This document shows positions 1 through 10,400 of a DNA stretch of 64,000 bases, in pieces. Within the stretch, counting starts at the first letter, position 1. Every line of letters begins with the position of its first letter. Source of the stretch: Xenoacremonium recifei. Its lineage: Eukaryota > Ascomycota > Sordariomycetes > Hypocreales > Nectriaceae. Location: positions 1-64,000 of the forward strand of contig WOFQ01000055.1 of NCBI GenBank assembly GCA_012184525.1. Reading direction: 5' to 3'. The notes beneath the pieces are model-generated. The model saw only the letters and a list, made by a program, of their open reading frames with translations, searched no databases and was not told the DNA's origin. The position numbers were made by a program, and so were the translations under genes.

Positions 1-365
1 CCCCCCGCCGCCCCCTTTTCTTCTACTATATATATATTTGGAAGGAGCGGGGGGGTGGCGTGGTGGGAGTCTCATACAGCCGTAATCCAGCTTATACAGA
101 AGCTAATACGAAATAGGATTTGAAGAGCTATCAAAAAGCCATACAAAAATTTATACATATATAAGAAATTTAAACAGATTTAAGATATATATTTAAATTT
201 ATCTATAAAAATATCTTTAGGTAAGTTATATATACATATCTATTTTTAAGGATATTAATATATATATATACTATATATTTTTACTTACTTAGCTTTTCAT
301 ATCTTATAGACCCACTATATATATACTGAAATATTTGAAATAAAAAGCTAACTTTAAATAGTATT
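1..365. other. AT-rich non-coding flank of the transposon graveyard
   Basis: The stretch opens with a C-rich then G-rich tract (about 1-58) and then becomes strongly AT-rich with many TA runs. No open frame of useful length is seen. It directly precedes the recognisable hAT transposase remnant and may be its degraded 5' part, but I could not identify a terminal repeat here. Confidence 0.5.
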
Positions 366-908
366 ACTCGACATAATGCAACAAATAATAATAGCTTTAT
401 AGGTTATTTCAAAGAGCTATATAAAGCTAATTTTCAATATGACTTAAAAATGATATTCGTTATATAAGTCATATTTTAAATATTATAGCTCAGGATATTC
501 TAAAGGAATATTTATCTAATAGCTTCTTAGAAGCTAGCTTATCTAATTATCCTAATTAATTAGATAGCCCTAATTTTAAAGGGCTAGAAGATGACTCTTT
601 TAATAAGAGTGAGTTTTTTCTATATATATATATATTATTAATTAAAAAAAGGTCTTATAAATGAATTACGACGAATTCATATTGTTATTAAATACCTATA
701 AAAGCAAGAAATTTATTGAACATACTGAAAATACGGATCACATACCCACCCTCCCGCCAGGGGGGGGTCATACACACAAGTTACACAACCAACAAGATAA
801 TACATACCCCTATTCAAATATAACACATACAGCTCTATATAACACACAGCTATATATATATAATACATATAGCTATATATATCATACATAACACATACTC
901 CGTACAGC

Positions 909-1177
909 TATTGGAAACGCACAGCTATCGTAAATGCCTCACCAAATGAGGCCAAAAGAGGGGTAATCGGAATATAACGGACCAAATGAGGGGTCCGGCT
1001 GCAACGGCACGCCGGCCTACGAGAAATCGGATAGATTGAATAGGCCGACCTATTCAGCTTGAATAAGCTCGGACTGATAGGAAGGCCGAGGGTTTTGAAT
1101 ATATAAGGGCTGTGTGTATCCGACCTAGCTGATAGAAATCAACAACTTCAACACATCTATTACTTCCACTGTCTACA
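909..1177. repeat. possible solo LTR or other inserted repeat
   Basis: A GC-richer island inside the AT-rich hAT remnant. It starts TATTGG, could be a RIP-altered TGTTGG, and runs to a TCTACA end, with a TATA-like TATATAAGGG near 1098-1107. The motif ACCAAATGAGG occurs twice. The TG..CA-like ends and promoter-like interior suggest a solo LTR, but the flanking 5-mers (ACAGC and ACTAG) do not match, so no target duplication supports it. Confidence 0.25.
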
Positions 1178-1295
1178 ACTAGTACCCACTTTTTACAAAA
1201 TTACTAGAAAAGGGTATATTGAAATATAAAAAAGAGGCGATTTTAGATCCTAATATACGAAAATCCACTATTCCTTAGGTAAGTATTTTACTCAA

Positions 1296-1304
<9 letters not shown>

Positions 1305-1328
<24 letters not shown>
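1305..1328. repeat. (TA)n microsatellite
   Basis: Uninterrupted alternating TA run, one of several in the AT-rich region (others near 1690-1730, 1993-2011 and 2985-3005). The run near 2000 coincides with the frame shift in the hAT transposase remnant. Confidence 0.85.
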
Positions 1329-2123
1329 ATATACTAATTTCTATTTTTATAAATAATATTATAAGGTAGAATTCAACTTATTTTATAATTTCAGTTGCTC
1401 TTTTATTCAAAGAGCCTCTGACTTATATATACAAAAATACGACTGATAAGGAATTTAAATCTATATTCCTTTAAGAGCCTGATTAGTTAACCTTAAAAAA
1501 TCTAGAAAAGATATTTAAGGTCTTTTTAAATCCTCCTATTAAGCTTTAGGGTCAGGTTTATTTAACCCTACTAAAAGGGCTTTTCTATATTTCATAAATA
1601 TATAAAAAGCTAGAAGAGCTTAATAAAGACTTTTTAAATAAATCTAAAAGCCCTAATTTAATAAGTTTATTTATATTTCTAATATATAATATATATATAT
1701 ATATATTAGGGCCCGGATATATATATATATATAAATAATTTACTAAATATTATTAGGCTCTGTATTCTAATTGTTCTAAAGCTATTATAAAAGGCTTAAA
1801 AAAATAAGAAAAATACTTCCCTAAAAAGCTCTCTTTTTGTTCCTTAAGAAAATATAAGCCTTTTTTATTCAGTATAATATTAGACCCTAGGTTTAAATTA
1901 CTGTATTTTGAACCTAAAGGCCTATTATATCACTATAAAGATATAAAAGATGACATTTTTAAGCTTTTTAAGCAAGAGTTTTATAGGTAAGCTATATATA
2001 TATATATATACTAAATTCCTATCGGGTTAAAGACGAAAAGGAGGACTATATAAATCAGCCCTCTATTAATTTATTATTTAATAAGTTAAATGAGGATATA
2101 TATAATATTAACTCTCCTATATA

Positions 2124-2556
2124 CAGGGCTGTGATTTTAGTACTTTTAGTCCGGTCGACCCCTGGACTAAGACTTCTTAGTCCGGACTAAACTAAGACTA
2201 AAGACTAAGGACTAAAATTATATCTTAAATATTAAATATAAAATCTAATTAAATATATATAATATAAATATATAAATATTATATAGTATAAATAGCTATA
2301 TATTATAGATATATATAATATATAATTTATATATATATACATTTAATTAAATAAAGCTATATATATACTTTTTTAGTCCTTTAGTCCGGACTAAGATTTC
2401 TTAGTATTATTCCAGCTTATAGTGGAATAAAACTAATTAGTCCCTTCCTTAGTCTGGACTAAGAATCTTTAGTCCACTAAAGGGCGGAATAAAACTAAGA
2501 AATCTTAGTCCGGACTGGACTAAAACTAAAGACTAAGGAATAATTTCACAGCCCTG
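2124..2556. mobile_element. 433-bp non-autonomous hAT-like element (MITE) nested in the hAT pseudogene
   Basis: The ends are perfect 11-bp inverted repeats (CAGGGCTGTGA at 2124-2134; its complement ends at 2556). The element is flanked by identical 8-bp direct repeats CCTATATA at 2116-2123 and 2557-2564, the target-site duplication length of hAT transposons. Internally it carries no coding frame but many TTAGTCC/GGACTAA motifs, including the perfect palindrome TTAGTCCGGACTAA at 2177-2190 and 2381-2394. Element plus one duplication is 441 bp (147 codons), and the flanking hAT transposase frame reads straight across if they are removed, so the insertion came after the host transposon and did not shift its frame. 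Confidence 0.88.
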
Positions 2557-3166
2557 CCTATATATGAAGAAAATTCAGAAAATAAATTATACATAGGGGC
2601 TACTAATAAAGAAGAAGAATTTTCTATATATTTGAAAGAAAATATAGTTAATCAGAATATAAGTATTTATTTTAGTAAAATATATATTATACTAATATTT
2701 ACTAGATTAATATCTTAGAATATTTAGACTCAGTCTATTCGATTTCTAATATTAAGTATATTAGCTAGGCGTTTTCTAGCTATTCCAGCTACTTCTGCTG
2801 CTATTGAGAGCACATTTTCTATTAGTAATAATATTATTACTAAAAATAGAAATTAATTAGCTTCTCAGACCGTTAAATAGCTAATTTTACTACAAAGCTG
2901 GAAATCAAATATATTAGATAGCTTAGAAATGGATTTAAAAGAGGAAGAAGAAGAGGATATTGAAGTCTAATTTTATATACTCAATATATATATATATATA
3001 TATATACTCAAAAGCATATGAGAAATACAGCAAATATAATAGAAGCTATAGGTATATTATATATGGCTGTATATACTGCATATTAGCTGTGTAATTGAAT
3101 TGCCTGACCACCCCCCACCCCCCTCTCCCCCTCCGAGGAGCATATATAGACTGCATATATTATATT

Positions 3167-3449
3167 TAGGCCTGTGGTTTTAGTATTTTAGTTTAGTACA
3201 GGCCTGGAATAACACTAATTAGTATTTTATATACTAATACTAATTAGTATTAGTATTTTTATAGCTGGAATAATACTAATACTAAATACTAAGGAATAAT
3301 TTCACATCCCTGATTATATATAATATACTTTTAGTATTAGTATTAGTATTAGTATTACTAAAAATTTTTAGTATTATTCCACCTATAAAAATACTAATTA
3401 GTATTATTCCAGGCCTGTACTAAACTAAAATACTAAAATCACATGCCTG
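3167..3449. mobile_element. 283-bp fold-back element with about 62-bp terminal inverted repeats
   Basis: Positions 3167-3228 and the complement of 3388-3449 match over about 62 bp with about four differences, three of them C/T or G/A. The outer sequence (AGGCCTGTGG versus AGGCATGTGA) resembles the CAGGGCTGTGA end of the element at 2124-2556. Internally there are many TTAGTATT/AATACTAA motifs and, at 3302-3312, a TCACATCCCTG sequence resembling a further hAT-type right end. No clean 8-bp duplication is visible (ATTATATT versus GTTTGTTA). It is probably a RIP-altered MITE of the same superfamily. Confidence 0.7.
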
Positions 3450-4666
3450 GTTTGTTAGAGGGTTCCCCAGAGGGCAGCCAGTCCTCAGTGCAATAGGTCT
3501 CTTATATTAATGTCAAGACTAAAGCTTGGCCTTCCAAGCTTCTACGGGCAGGATACGGTAGCTAAATAGGAGCGATGTGGCCACGAATCGATGACTCTAC
3601 CACGCGGCGGTTACCGCAGACCCTGAGACTCAGGGGGACAGGGCAATCGGTAGCCTCACGGCTACTTTACAGTGGCGTTACGGCCCCTAAAGAGTAGCCC
3701 TGTTACATGGTTATTAGTATAAGACAACTGAAGGATAAACTTCTATTAACTTTGGTGGCGATTATATAGTGGTATTATAGTGGATTTACCAACTTAAGAT
3801 TTTCTATCCCTGAGATTCTCCCATTTCAGCTTCAAACACGGGGTCTGCAGAACATTTTTCTACTTTACCCAGAATTATGCCCTGATTCTGTCCGCATTTA
3901 CCGTACCAGTGGTATTAGAAAAAATACGGTGGCATCTGTACATCAATCATCTTTTGTCGTTTGAATTGTCGTTGAGTTTATCGAGGTCTGGTCTCCTTTC
4001 TGGGAGTAAGGATTCTCTGCTGGAGGATATTACTTACATCTTGAACGGCCCAAAAAGCAATGGCGTTGAGGCACAGGCGGATCACATTGAGAACTACCCG
4101 ATGCGACTTGCTTCTGTGGTGTGAAATGCTCAGGTCAGTGGTTCATACCTCGAATAGCCCTTGATGGAAGTTAAATTTGAGATCTATCCTTCAAAAATGC
4201 TTGATATCAGACTTATGTGGGCTCTAATCGTATTATATTCCACAATTGCACATTAATAAGGCCAAATCACATTTTTACAGCACTCTGTACTGCGTAAGCA
4301 ACATCAAGTAATCACCAACGATCCCTGGTTAGCGTGCATCAGCGGAGTACTTGTGTCGCCGGGCTGTTGATTGTGCCATCCGGGGATACTACCGGGAATG
4401 AGGGTTAGTAACCTCTCGGTTCAACCATCACGCCGGTGAAAGAACTTCGGTCCTAGTAGGTACTAATCGGGCGCAGGAATGTCCCGATAATGCAACTGGA
4501 CTGTAGAACTATAAATAAGATTCCTTGCTATAAACTTTGTCATGTCGTTGATCCCTATATCCCGATTTCCAGACATACAAGCATACTCTCACAACTGTTC
4601 TCCCTGTTCAGAGCTAAATAAGCGTTTTCACGAGTTCTAAGCTTTCCCCTCTCTCCCCCTCTCGTC
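3450..4666. other. intergenic, no gene recognised
   Basis: Base composition returns to normal after about 3450. A 71-codon open frame at 3909-4124 (+) has no recognisable similarity and I do not call it a gene. The last 60 bases before 4667 are CT-rich, as common in fungal promoters and 5' leaders. Confidence 0.5.
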
Positions 4667-5512
4667 ATGCGTTCATTCGAGCGCTTGCCACAAGCTCCGG
4701 TATCCAAGAAGATCGCAATTCTTGGGGCTGGTATCGTCGGGACGGCCTTGGCGACAGCGTTTGTCAGCATTGGACATGAAGTCACTATATCCAATTCGAG
4801 AGGCCCGGAGACCCTGCGAAAACAGGAAAAACAGACCGGAGCCATTGCAAAGACTCTTGAGGAGGCTATTGCACAGGCAGAGATCCTTGTCCTCGCAACG
4901 CCGACGAACGTCGTCAGATCTTTGGGGCAGATGATGCAATCAACACAGCCAGGCACCGTTGTGCTTGATGTCAATAACTATTACCCTTCACGGGATGGAC
5001 ATGTAGCGGAGATAGACCATGGGATGGCTGATAGCGAGTGGGCAGCCACTGTCATCCCACTCCCCGTTGTGAAAGCTTTCAACAACATCATTGCCAACAA
5101 CCTCGGCATCAGTGCGAGGCCCAGAGGCTCACCCCACAGGGTAGCACTTCCAGTCGCGGGTGATGACGAAGAGGCCGTTAAGAAGATTATGCAAATTGTT
5201 GATGAAACGGGATTTGATGCATTCTACGCCGGAGGACTTGGCGATTCGTGGCGCCAGCAGTCTGGACAGCCGGGTTATTGCGTCGAGCCGAACCTCAAGC
5301 AACTACCACAATTTTTAGCCCGTGCAAACCGTGAAGCCGGCCCGATAAACCGAGATAAAACGAAGAAACTCATGGACAGACTCCCGGCGGACTATTCCTC
5401 ACAAAGACTGCTACGGATTTCGCGATTGAGTGCTGGGTTGGATTTGTGGAAACCACAGAATTGGCTCGCGATGTTGATATTTGGGTTCCATCTCCTTTGG
5501 CATAGCTTCTGA
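4667..5512 (+). CDS. NADP-binding oxidoreductase, coenzyme F420-dependent reductase-like
   Basis: Single-exon protein of 281 residues. Residues about 15-40 form a classical Rossmann dinucleotide site (KKIAILGAGIVGTALA), followed by an SNSRG segment after the second strand as in NADP-specific members, and ATPTNVV near 97-103. This is the pattern of the NAD(P)-binding F420-dependent reductase / pyrroline-5-carboxylate-reductase-like family. Fungi usually lack F420, so the natural cofactor is probably NADPH and the substrate cannot be told. Beyond the usual catalytic core (about 210-220 residues) the protein carries about 60 extra residues ending in a hydrophobic stretch (WLAMLIFGFHLLW, about 265-277) that could be a tail anchor or simply a helix. 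The start ATG follows a CT-rich leader. It lies between the transposon remnants and the GFA-like gene; no functional partner is evident. Confidence 0.75.
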   Translation: MRSFERLPQAPVSKKIAILGAGIVGTALATAFVSIGHEVTISNSRGPETLRKQEKQTGAIAKTLEEAIAQAEILVLATPTNVVRSLGQMMQSTQPGTVVLDVNNYYPSRDGHVAEIDHGMADSEWAATVIPLPVVKAFNNIIANNLGISARPRGSPHRVALPVAGDDEEAVKKIMQIVDETGFDAFYAGGLGDSWRQQSGQPGYCVEPNLKQLPQFLARANREAGPINRDKTKKLMDRLPADYSSQRLLRISRLSAGLDLWKPQNWLAMLIFGFHLLWHSF

Positions 5513-6538
5513 TTGTTAAGAGAGAATGTGCACGCGGATACAACTTTTTATTCTTGTAATAGAAGGTGTACTTTTAAATACACCTAATTATTTACCTGAC
5601 GAGTACATAGCTGCACCTGGCTCACCGGAGCCGTGTAGGATGCTTTAACTCTTATGACAAATCTATAATAGATTCTTAAACTTCGGCAGGTAAAATCATC
5701 ATCAAGCATCTGGGTATTATTATTGACTCAGTTTGCAGTCGGAATTGGTGTAGCTGGGCACTATGGAGAGGGCCTGGATACCAACGTATTATAGAGTACT
5801 TTGAGAACTCCCACGCGTGTCTTGAGCTGCATATTGTTAATTTATTGCATTTTGAACAGCAGGAGGCTCTCTGGTCGGATAAAGAATGTATCCGACGTCA
5901 AACCAAACTTATTAATAAGCCTTGTCAGCCGGATAGCTCGGTAGAAGCCTCTCGGCAGCCCCACGCCTCCTCCACCTTGAACGCCTTCGAGTCGCTCACA
6001 TGATGATCATCTGCTGAACTAATTCGTAAAACTAACTTGCCTCGTACTTCATGCGGAATCGTGTCTGTCCCGAAATGAACTGCTCTAAAAATGGAAACAG
6101 CAGGAGAGATGGGATCTAGACTATGCTCCCGCTGTTTGAAGTTGCTGCAAAGCGGACCAACGTGAGGATATTTTCGCGAGACAGACTTAGTATTGGGGTC
6201 CGTCGAAAGAGATTCCCAGTCAGACTGGATACAGTGTTTGACCCCAGCCTTGTTGTTGGCAGTTACGAGGGTCTTTTAGAAAAGTACGCCATGTGATTTC
6301 TCATCAACGGTCATCAGAAATTAAAAGGGACTTCAAAGACTCAAGCTCTGGCACAAATCTGAGCCACAATTAGAATGGTGATTTGATGAAATGTTTTAAT
6401 GCATGATCAACCCCGCTTACGGCGTGTGAAAGGCAGGGGTACATTTGGCGGTGTCAACTGCAATGCACTTCTGCGAGGAGTTCAAAGGCAATGGGATTTG
6501 AATACTAGTCGATGTCTTCCTATCATTAAAACACGGGT
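5513..6538. other. intergenic between tandem 3' ends, nothing recognised
   Basis: About 1 kb between the 3' end of the F420-reductase-like gene (+) and the 3' end of the GFA-like gene (-). No long frame, repeat or RNA gene was recognised. Confidence 0.5.
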
Positions 6539-7036
6539 TCAATAATTTGCCGGATCTTCAGGATGCCTCGTGTCCTTCGACCGCAGCGGGACCTTCAATA
6601 TCGAATACTCCAACTTCCTGTCAACATACTTCAGAATCTCGGGATCGATATTATTCGTATTCACACCCATCTTGTACTCTCCTCCGTCCGAAGGCGGAGG
6701 TTGAAGAGGCCACCAATAGCAACTAACACCAACCATGTCAGCCAAACATCAAACACGCGAATCGAAAGAGGAATCGGTGCTGACTTACACACAGCCACAG
6801 TTATCACAAAAGTTAAATGACAGGTCGCGGTCTCCCCAAGTGTATTTCTTAGTCACCGCGTTAGGTTTCGTCTCGATTTTGACTTCATCCGGGTCGTAGT
6901 AGGCCCACGCTGAAGCATATCTTCGGCAGATGGTGCACTGGCACATGTTGATGTAGTCGGGGAGGCGTGGGATGGTCACAGTGATTGCGCCGCAGTGGCA
7001 GGTCGAGCGGATAGGGGAGTCGCTGGTTGTAGCCAT
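6539..7036 (-). CDS. GFA/CENP-V family zinc-binding protein (Mss4-like fold)
   Basis: Two exons on the minus strand, 7036-6789 and 6722-6539, give 143 residues. The intron 6788-6723 (66 nt) has a GTAAGT donor, CTGAC branch site and TTAG acceptor, and the frame closes on a TGA at 6541-6539. The family zinc ligands are visible: CHC at residues 13-15, CQCTIC at 32-37 and CDNC at 77-80. The C-terminal MGVN..IDPEI segment is also typical of glutathione-dependent formaldehyde-activating enzyme-like proteins. In fungi this superfamily is large, and most members have no proven activity, so a role in formaldehyde or glutathione-adduct chemistry is only a family-level guess. It is transcribed divergently from the NLR-like gene across 385 bp. 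Confidence 0.8.
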
Positions 7037-7421
7037 CTTGGCTTGCTCGATTCAGACGAGAGGGTTGATTCTTGGTGGGATGCAAGAAAACAGTGGTTTC
7101 GCGCCCTTGCTTAGCAGTTTTGCAGCGACTCCGATGCGGGGTAAGCATCAGCAGCGGCCGCAGTAGATTACGGCGCTTATTGATTGGCATCCAAACTACT
7201 AACAACCAAGACGAAAGTATGCCTACAGTTCAACCTAAGATGTCTATTGGCCACATGCATGAATGAGGTGCAAAAGCCTCAGGGCATAGCCACCCCAAAC
7301 GGCCCACAAGTACCAGACTGCCACGCCGCAGCGGTTGCGGAAATTCGTGGCTCTTTAAATTACCTCTTTGCTACAACTAATTGCGTTCTGACTCAACTAG
7401 TAGGCAACGCAACACACAAGT
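7037..7421. promoter_or_regulatory. divergent intergenic region between GFA-like gene and NLR-like gene
   Basis: 385 bp separate the two divergent starts, so this must hold both promoters. A short AT-rich patch (TTTAAATTACC near 7354-7364) lies upstream of the NLR start. No specific binding site could be named. Confidence 0.4.
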
Positions 7422-10400
7422 ATGGAGCCCCTTGGACTGGCGGTCGGAATCGCTGGGCTCGCGGGTTTATTTACTTCGTGCCTCGATGCCCTTGCGAGGG
7501 TATCGGCCTATCGCGACTTCGGAAACGACTCGCGCTTTCTCGCTGCCCGCTTCGATGCTGATAAGTGCCGTTTCGAGGATTGGGGCCGAGCCGTTGGTAT
7601 CGAGCAAGGAAAGTTATCAGGCGACCATCACCCTGCATTGGATGATCAACATCGTTGCTCAAGGGTGATGGAAATCATCACGATGATTCAGCAACAGCTC
7701 AACAATGACACTGACATCGACGATGAATCTGTACTTTTGAGCAGCGCTGCGTCAAGAGCTCCCTTGTCGACCCTTTCTCGGGGGCTGCCCAAAGAATCGA
7801 AGAGGAAGCGGCTTGCCTGGGCACTATGGAATAAAGAGAAGCGAGCGGTTCAAGTTGAGCAGTTCGGGGTTCTGGTACAAAAACTTTACGAGCTCGTGCC
7901 CCCTGGTAGTGAGGATCCAGGGCTATCAGGACATGGAACACTGCCGGATACTAGGACCTGGATTGAGGAACTCCGGAGTGTTCTCAATAAAGTCGAGAAG
8001 GAGATTGAAGGTGAGGCAAGATTCTGCTCGGAATCTTTCTCGATTGATGACTGACCATTTCAGCCGAGACACGACGTGACCTTCAAGCGTGGCTCGGACA
8101 TGACACGCCTAATGATCTCTACCACACTTCGACGGTGAATCGCTTAGCTGGCACCTGCGACTGGGTCTTCGAACGGCCTGTATTCCAGAGCTGGCTGTCT
8201 TCTGGTGGCCTCCTCTGGGTGAATGGCCCGGCTGGCTTTGGGAAAACAATCACCTGCGCAAGAGTGGCCGAACACCTCTCGAGAACTTCCCAAACACCAG
8301 TGGCGCACTTCTTCCTCTCATCCAACTACCCCAGCCGAGATGACCCGTACTGTGCAATCCGATCGTGGATATCACAGCTGATCTCGCAGGATGATTCTGC
8401 TTTTGATCTGGCCCGGTCTGAGCGACTTAATCAGCATGAAAAAGTCGCGTCCAGGGCTAGTACTGTCGAGCTACTCAGAGATGTCATTCAAGCTGTACCG
8501 ACCTGTACACTGATTCTAGATGGCCTTGACGAATGTACCTGGATTGGTCAACAACATACGTGCGACACTGTGCATGGCTTTTTAAAGGCGGTCGTGGGAG
8601 CTATTTCAAGTACAAGGAGTCGGCTTTTGATAATGAGTCGTGATGAGCCGGAGATTCGGCGCGCACTCGAGGATCTCATGGACGTGATTCCTGAATATCG
8701 CATTACAACGAAGGATGTCTCTGTTGACGTAAACTCGTACTCCAGAGACCTTGTCAACCAAAAATTATCAAACAAAAGCGACATGGTCAAGCACGATGTA
8801 TCTCAGAGGCTGGCAAATCGATGTGAGGGTCAGTTTCTCTGGATCAAGATGCAGGCAGCCAGCCTACGGAAGGGTATGAACAAGATGCAGCTACAACGGG
8901 CAATTGGCGATACACCGGTTGGGTTGACACACATTTACGAAAGAAACTGGGCGACTATCGAAGCAAAGTCGACCAGTGACAGGTCACGGGCATTCTCGCT
9001 GCTTCTATGGGCAGCATTTTCTCTGAGACCTATGACAGTTTGCGAAATTACCGAAGCCGTCTTGATTCAAGATGAACACAACGAGTTTCCTCTTGACGAG
9101 CTTCCAGATTCCATCGACAAATACTATGTCAACAGTGAGATTGTCGATTGTTGCGGCTCTTTGATTGAGATTCATCAGAGTCCTCACGAGGGCCGTGTCG
9201 ATTTGATGACCGTACATTTGACTCACTTTTCTGTGAAGCAGTTTCTTCTATCCCAAATGGCATACGCACGATATGTCACGGGGTCTCCAACACCCAGTTC
9301 TGGGCTCTATACATCATACGAAGCCCTCCAGAATACCCTGATTGCCAAGAAATGCGTTCAATATATATCCTTTCCCACGGTCTGGCAAGAAACCCCAATA
9401 GAGACCTCCTCTAGCCTGGGAAGAAGCCTGCGAGACTATGCATCTAGCTCATGGTACCGTCATTCCCACCTTGCTATGGCCGATGGCGGTGCAGAATTGG
9501 TACACTTAGTCAATAACTTCTTCGGTGATGGCGACAATACAACCTGGAAATTGTGGGGTCAATGGTTCGATGAAGATGACATGAAGGATGAGCCAGACAC
9601 GAATCAGGATAAGAAAGGTTCGCCAAACTCTCTCTACTATGCATCGAAGCTAGGCCTCGACGAAACGGTGAGCTATCTTCTTGAAAATTCTTCTTGCGAG
9701 ATCGATCAGGAAGGACCTCGAGGATTGACTCCTCTTTTGGTCAGCTGCATACAAGGCAACGTAGCGGTTGTGCAAAATCTTCTCAACGCCGGGGCGAGGA
9801 CTTCATCGGAAACTGTTCATAGACAGACCCCTGCTTTCCTATCATCACAGCATGGACACGTTGAAGTTCTCAAACTGCTTCTTGAGCGAGGCGCCGACTT
9901 TACTACATCTGACATAGATGGATGGACGCCACTAAACATAGCTTCATTCAATGGCCACTCAGATGTAGTCCGGTTGCTATTAGAGCAAGGGGCAGACTAC
10001 AAAACTACGAACCACGACAGCGAAACAAAGATGACACCATTATACTCGGCTTGTCTCCGCGGTCATCTGGGAGTACTTGAGCTCTTACTGGAGAAGGGCG
10101 CTGACCTGACTATTCCGAATCTAAATGGCTGGACTCCGTTAAATGTAGCCTCAGACTCAGGTTATCTGGATATTGTCAAGCTCCTGCTAGAGAAGGGCGC
10201 CGACTTAACTATTCCCAACTCAGATGGCTGGACTCCTTTAAATTCAGCCTCAGACTCAGGTTATCTGGATATCGTCAAGCTCCTGCTAGAGAAGGGCGCC
10301 GACTTAACTATTCCCAACTCAATTGGCTGGACTCCTTTAAATTCAGCCTCAGACTCAGGTCATCTGGATATCGTCAAGCTCCTGCTAGAGAAGGGTGCTG

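Larger units (their letters stand above)
366..2970 (+). pseudogene. hAT-family transposase pseudogene, heavily mutated
   Basis: Reading through stops reveals three hAT landmarks in the expected order. At 366-620 a frame gives TRHNATNNNSF, then RYISHILNIIAQDIL, matching the DN.S.N and RC.AHILNLxxQDIL blocks. At 1505-1990 another frame holds the ILDPRFKLLYFE block (about 1880-1915). At 2701-2970 the C-terminal dimerisation block appears (LARRFLAIPATSAAIESTFS at 2761-2820, then a frame ending at 2970). In-frame stops sit where the family has Trp, Gln or Arg (TGG, CAG/CAA or CGA changed to TAG/TAA), as expected from C-to-T mutation on both strands, i.e. RIP. The frame shifts in a TA run near 1990-2010, and 2124-2556 is a later insertion. 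The stretch 650-1250 between the first two blocks does not read as transposase. The element is certainly dead. The family call is confident; the outer ends are not defined. Confidence 0.8.

Noticed and set aside
661..891. 76-codon frame in the AT-rich region
   Set aside because: Rich in Thr/Tyr/Asn from TA-rich repeats and lying inside decayed transposon sequence; not a plausible gene.
3909..4124. 71-codon frame next to the transposon graveyard
   Set aside because: No recognisable motif; too short to support without expression or homology.
7184..7668. Open frames overlapping the start of the NLR-like gene
   Set aside because: They are out of register with the HeLo frame beginning at 7422, which carries the family signature and a clean splice joint.
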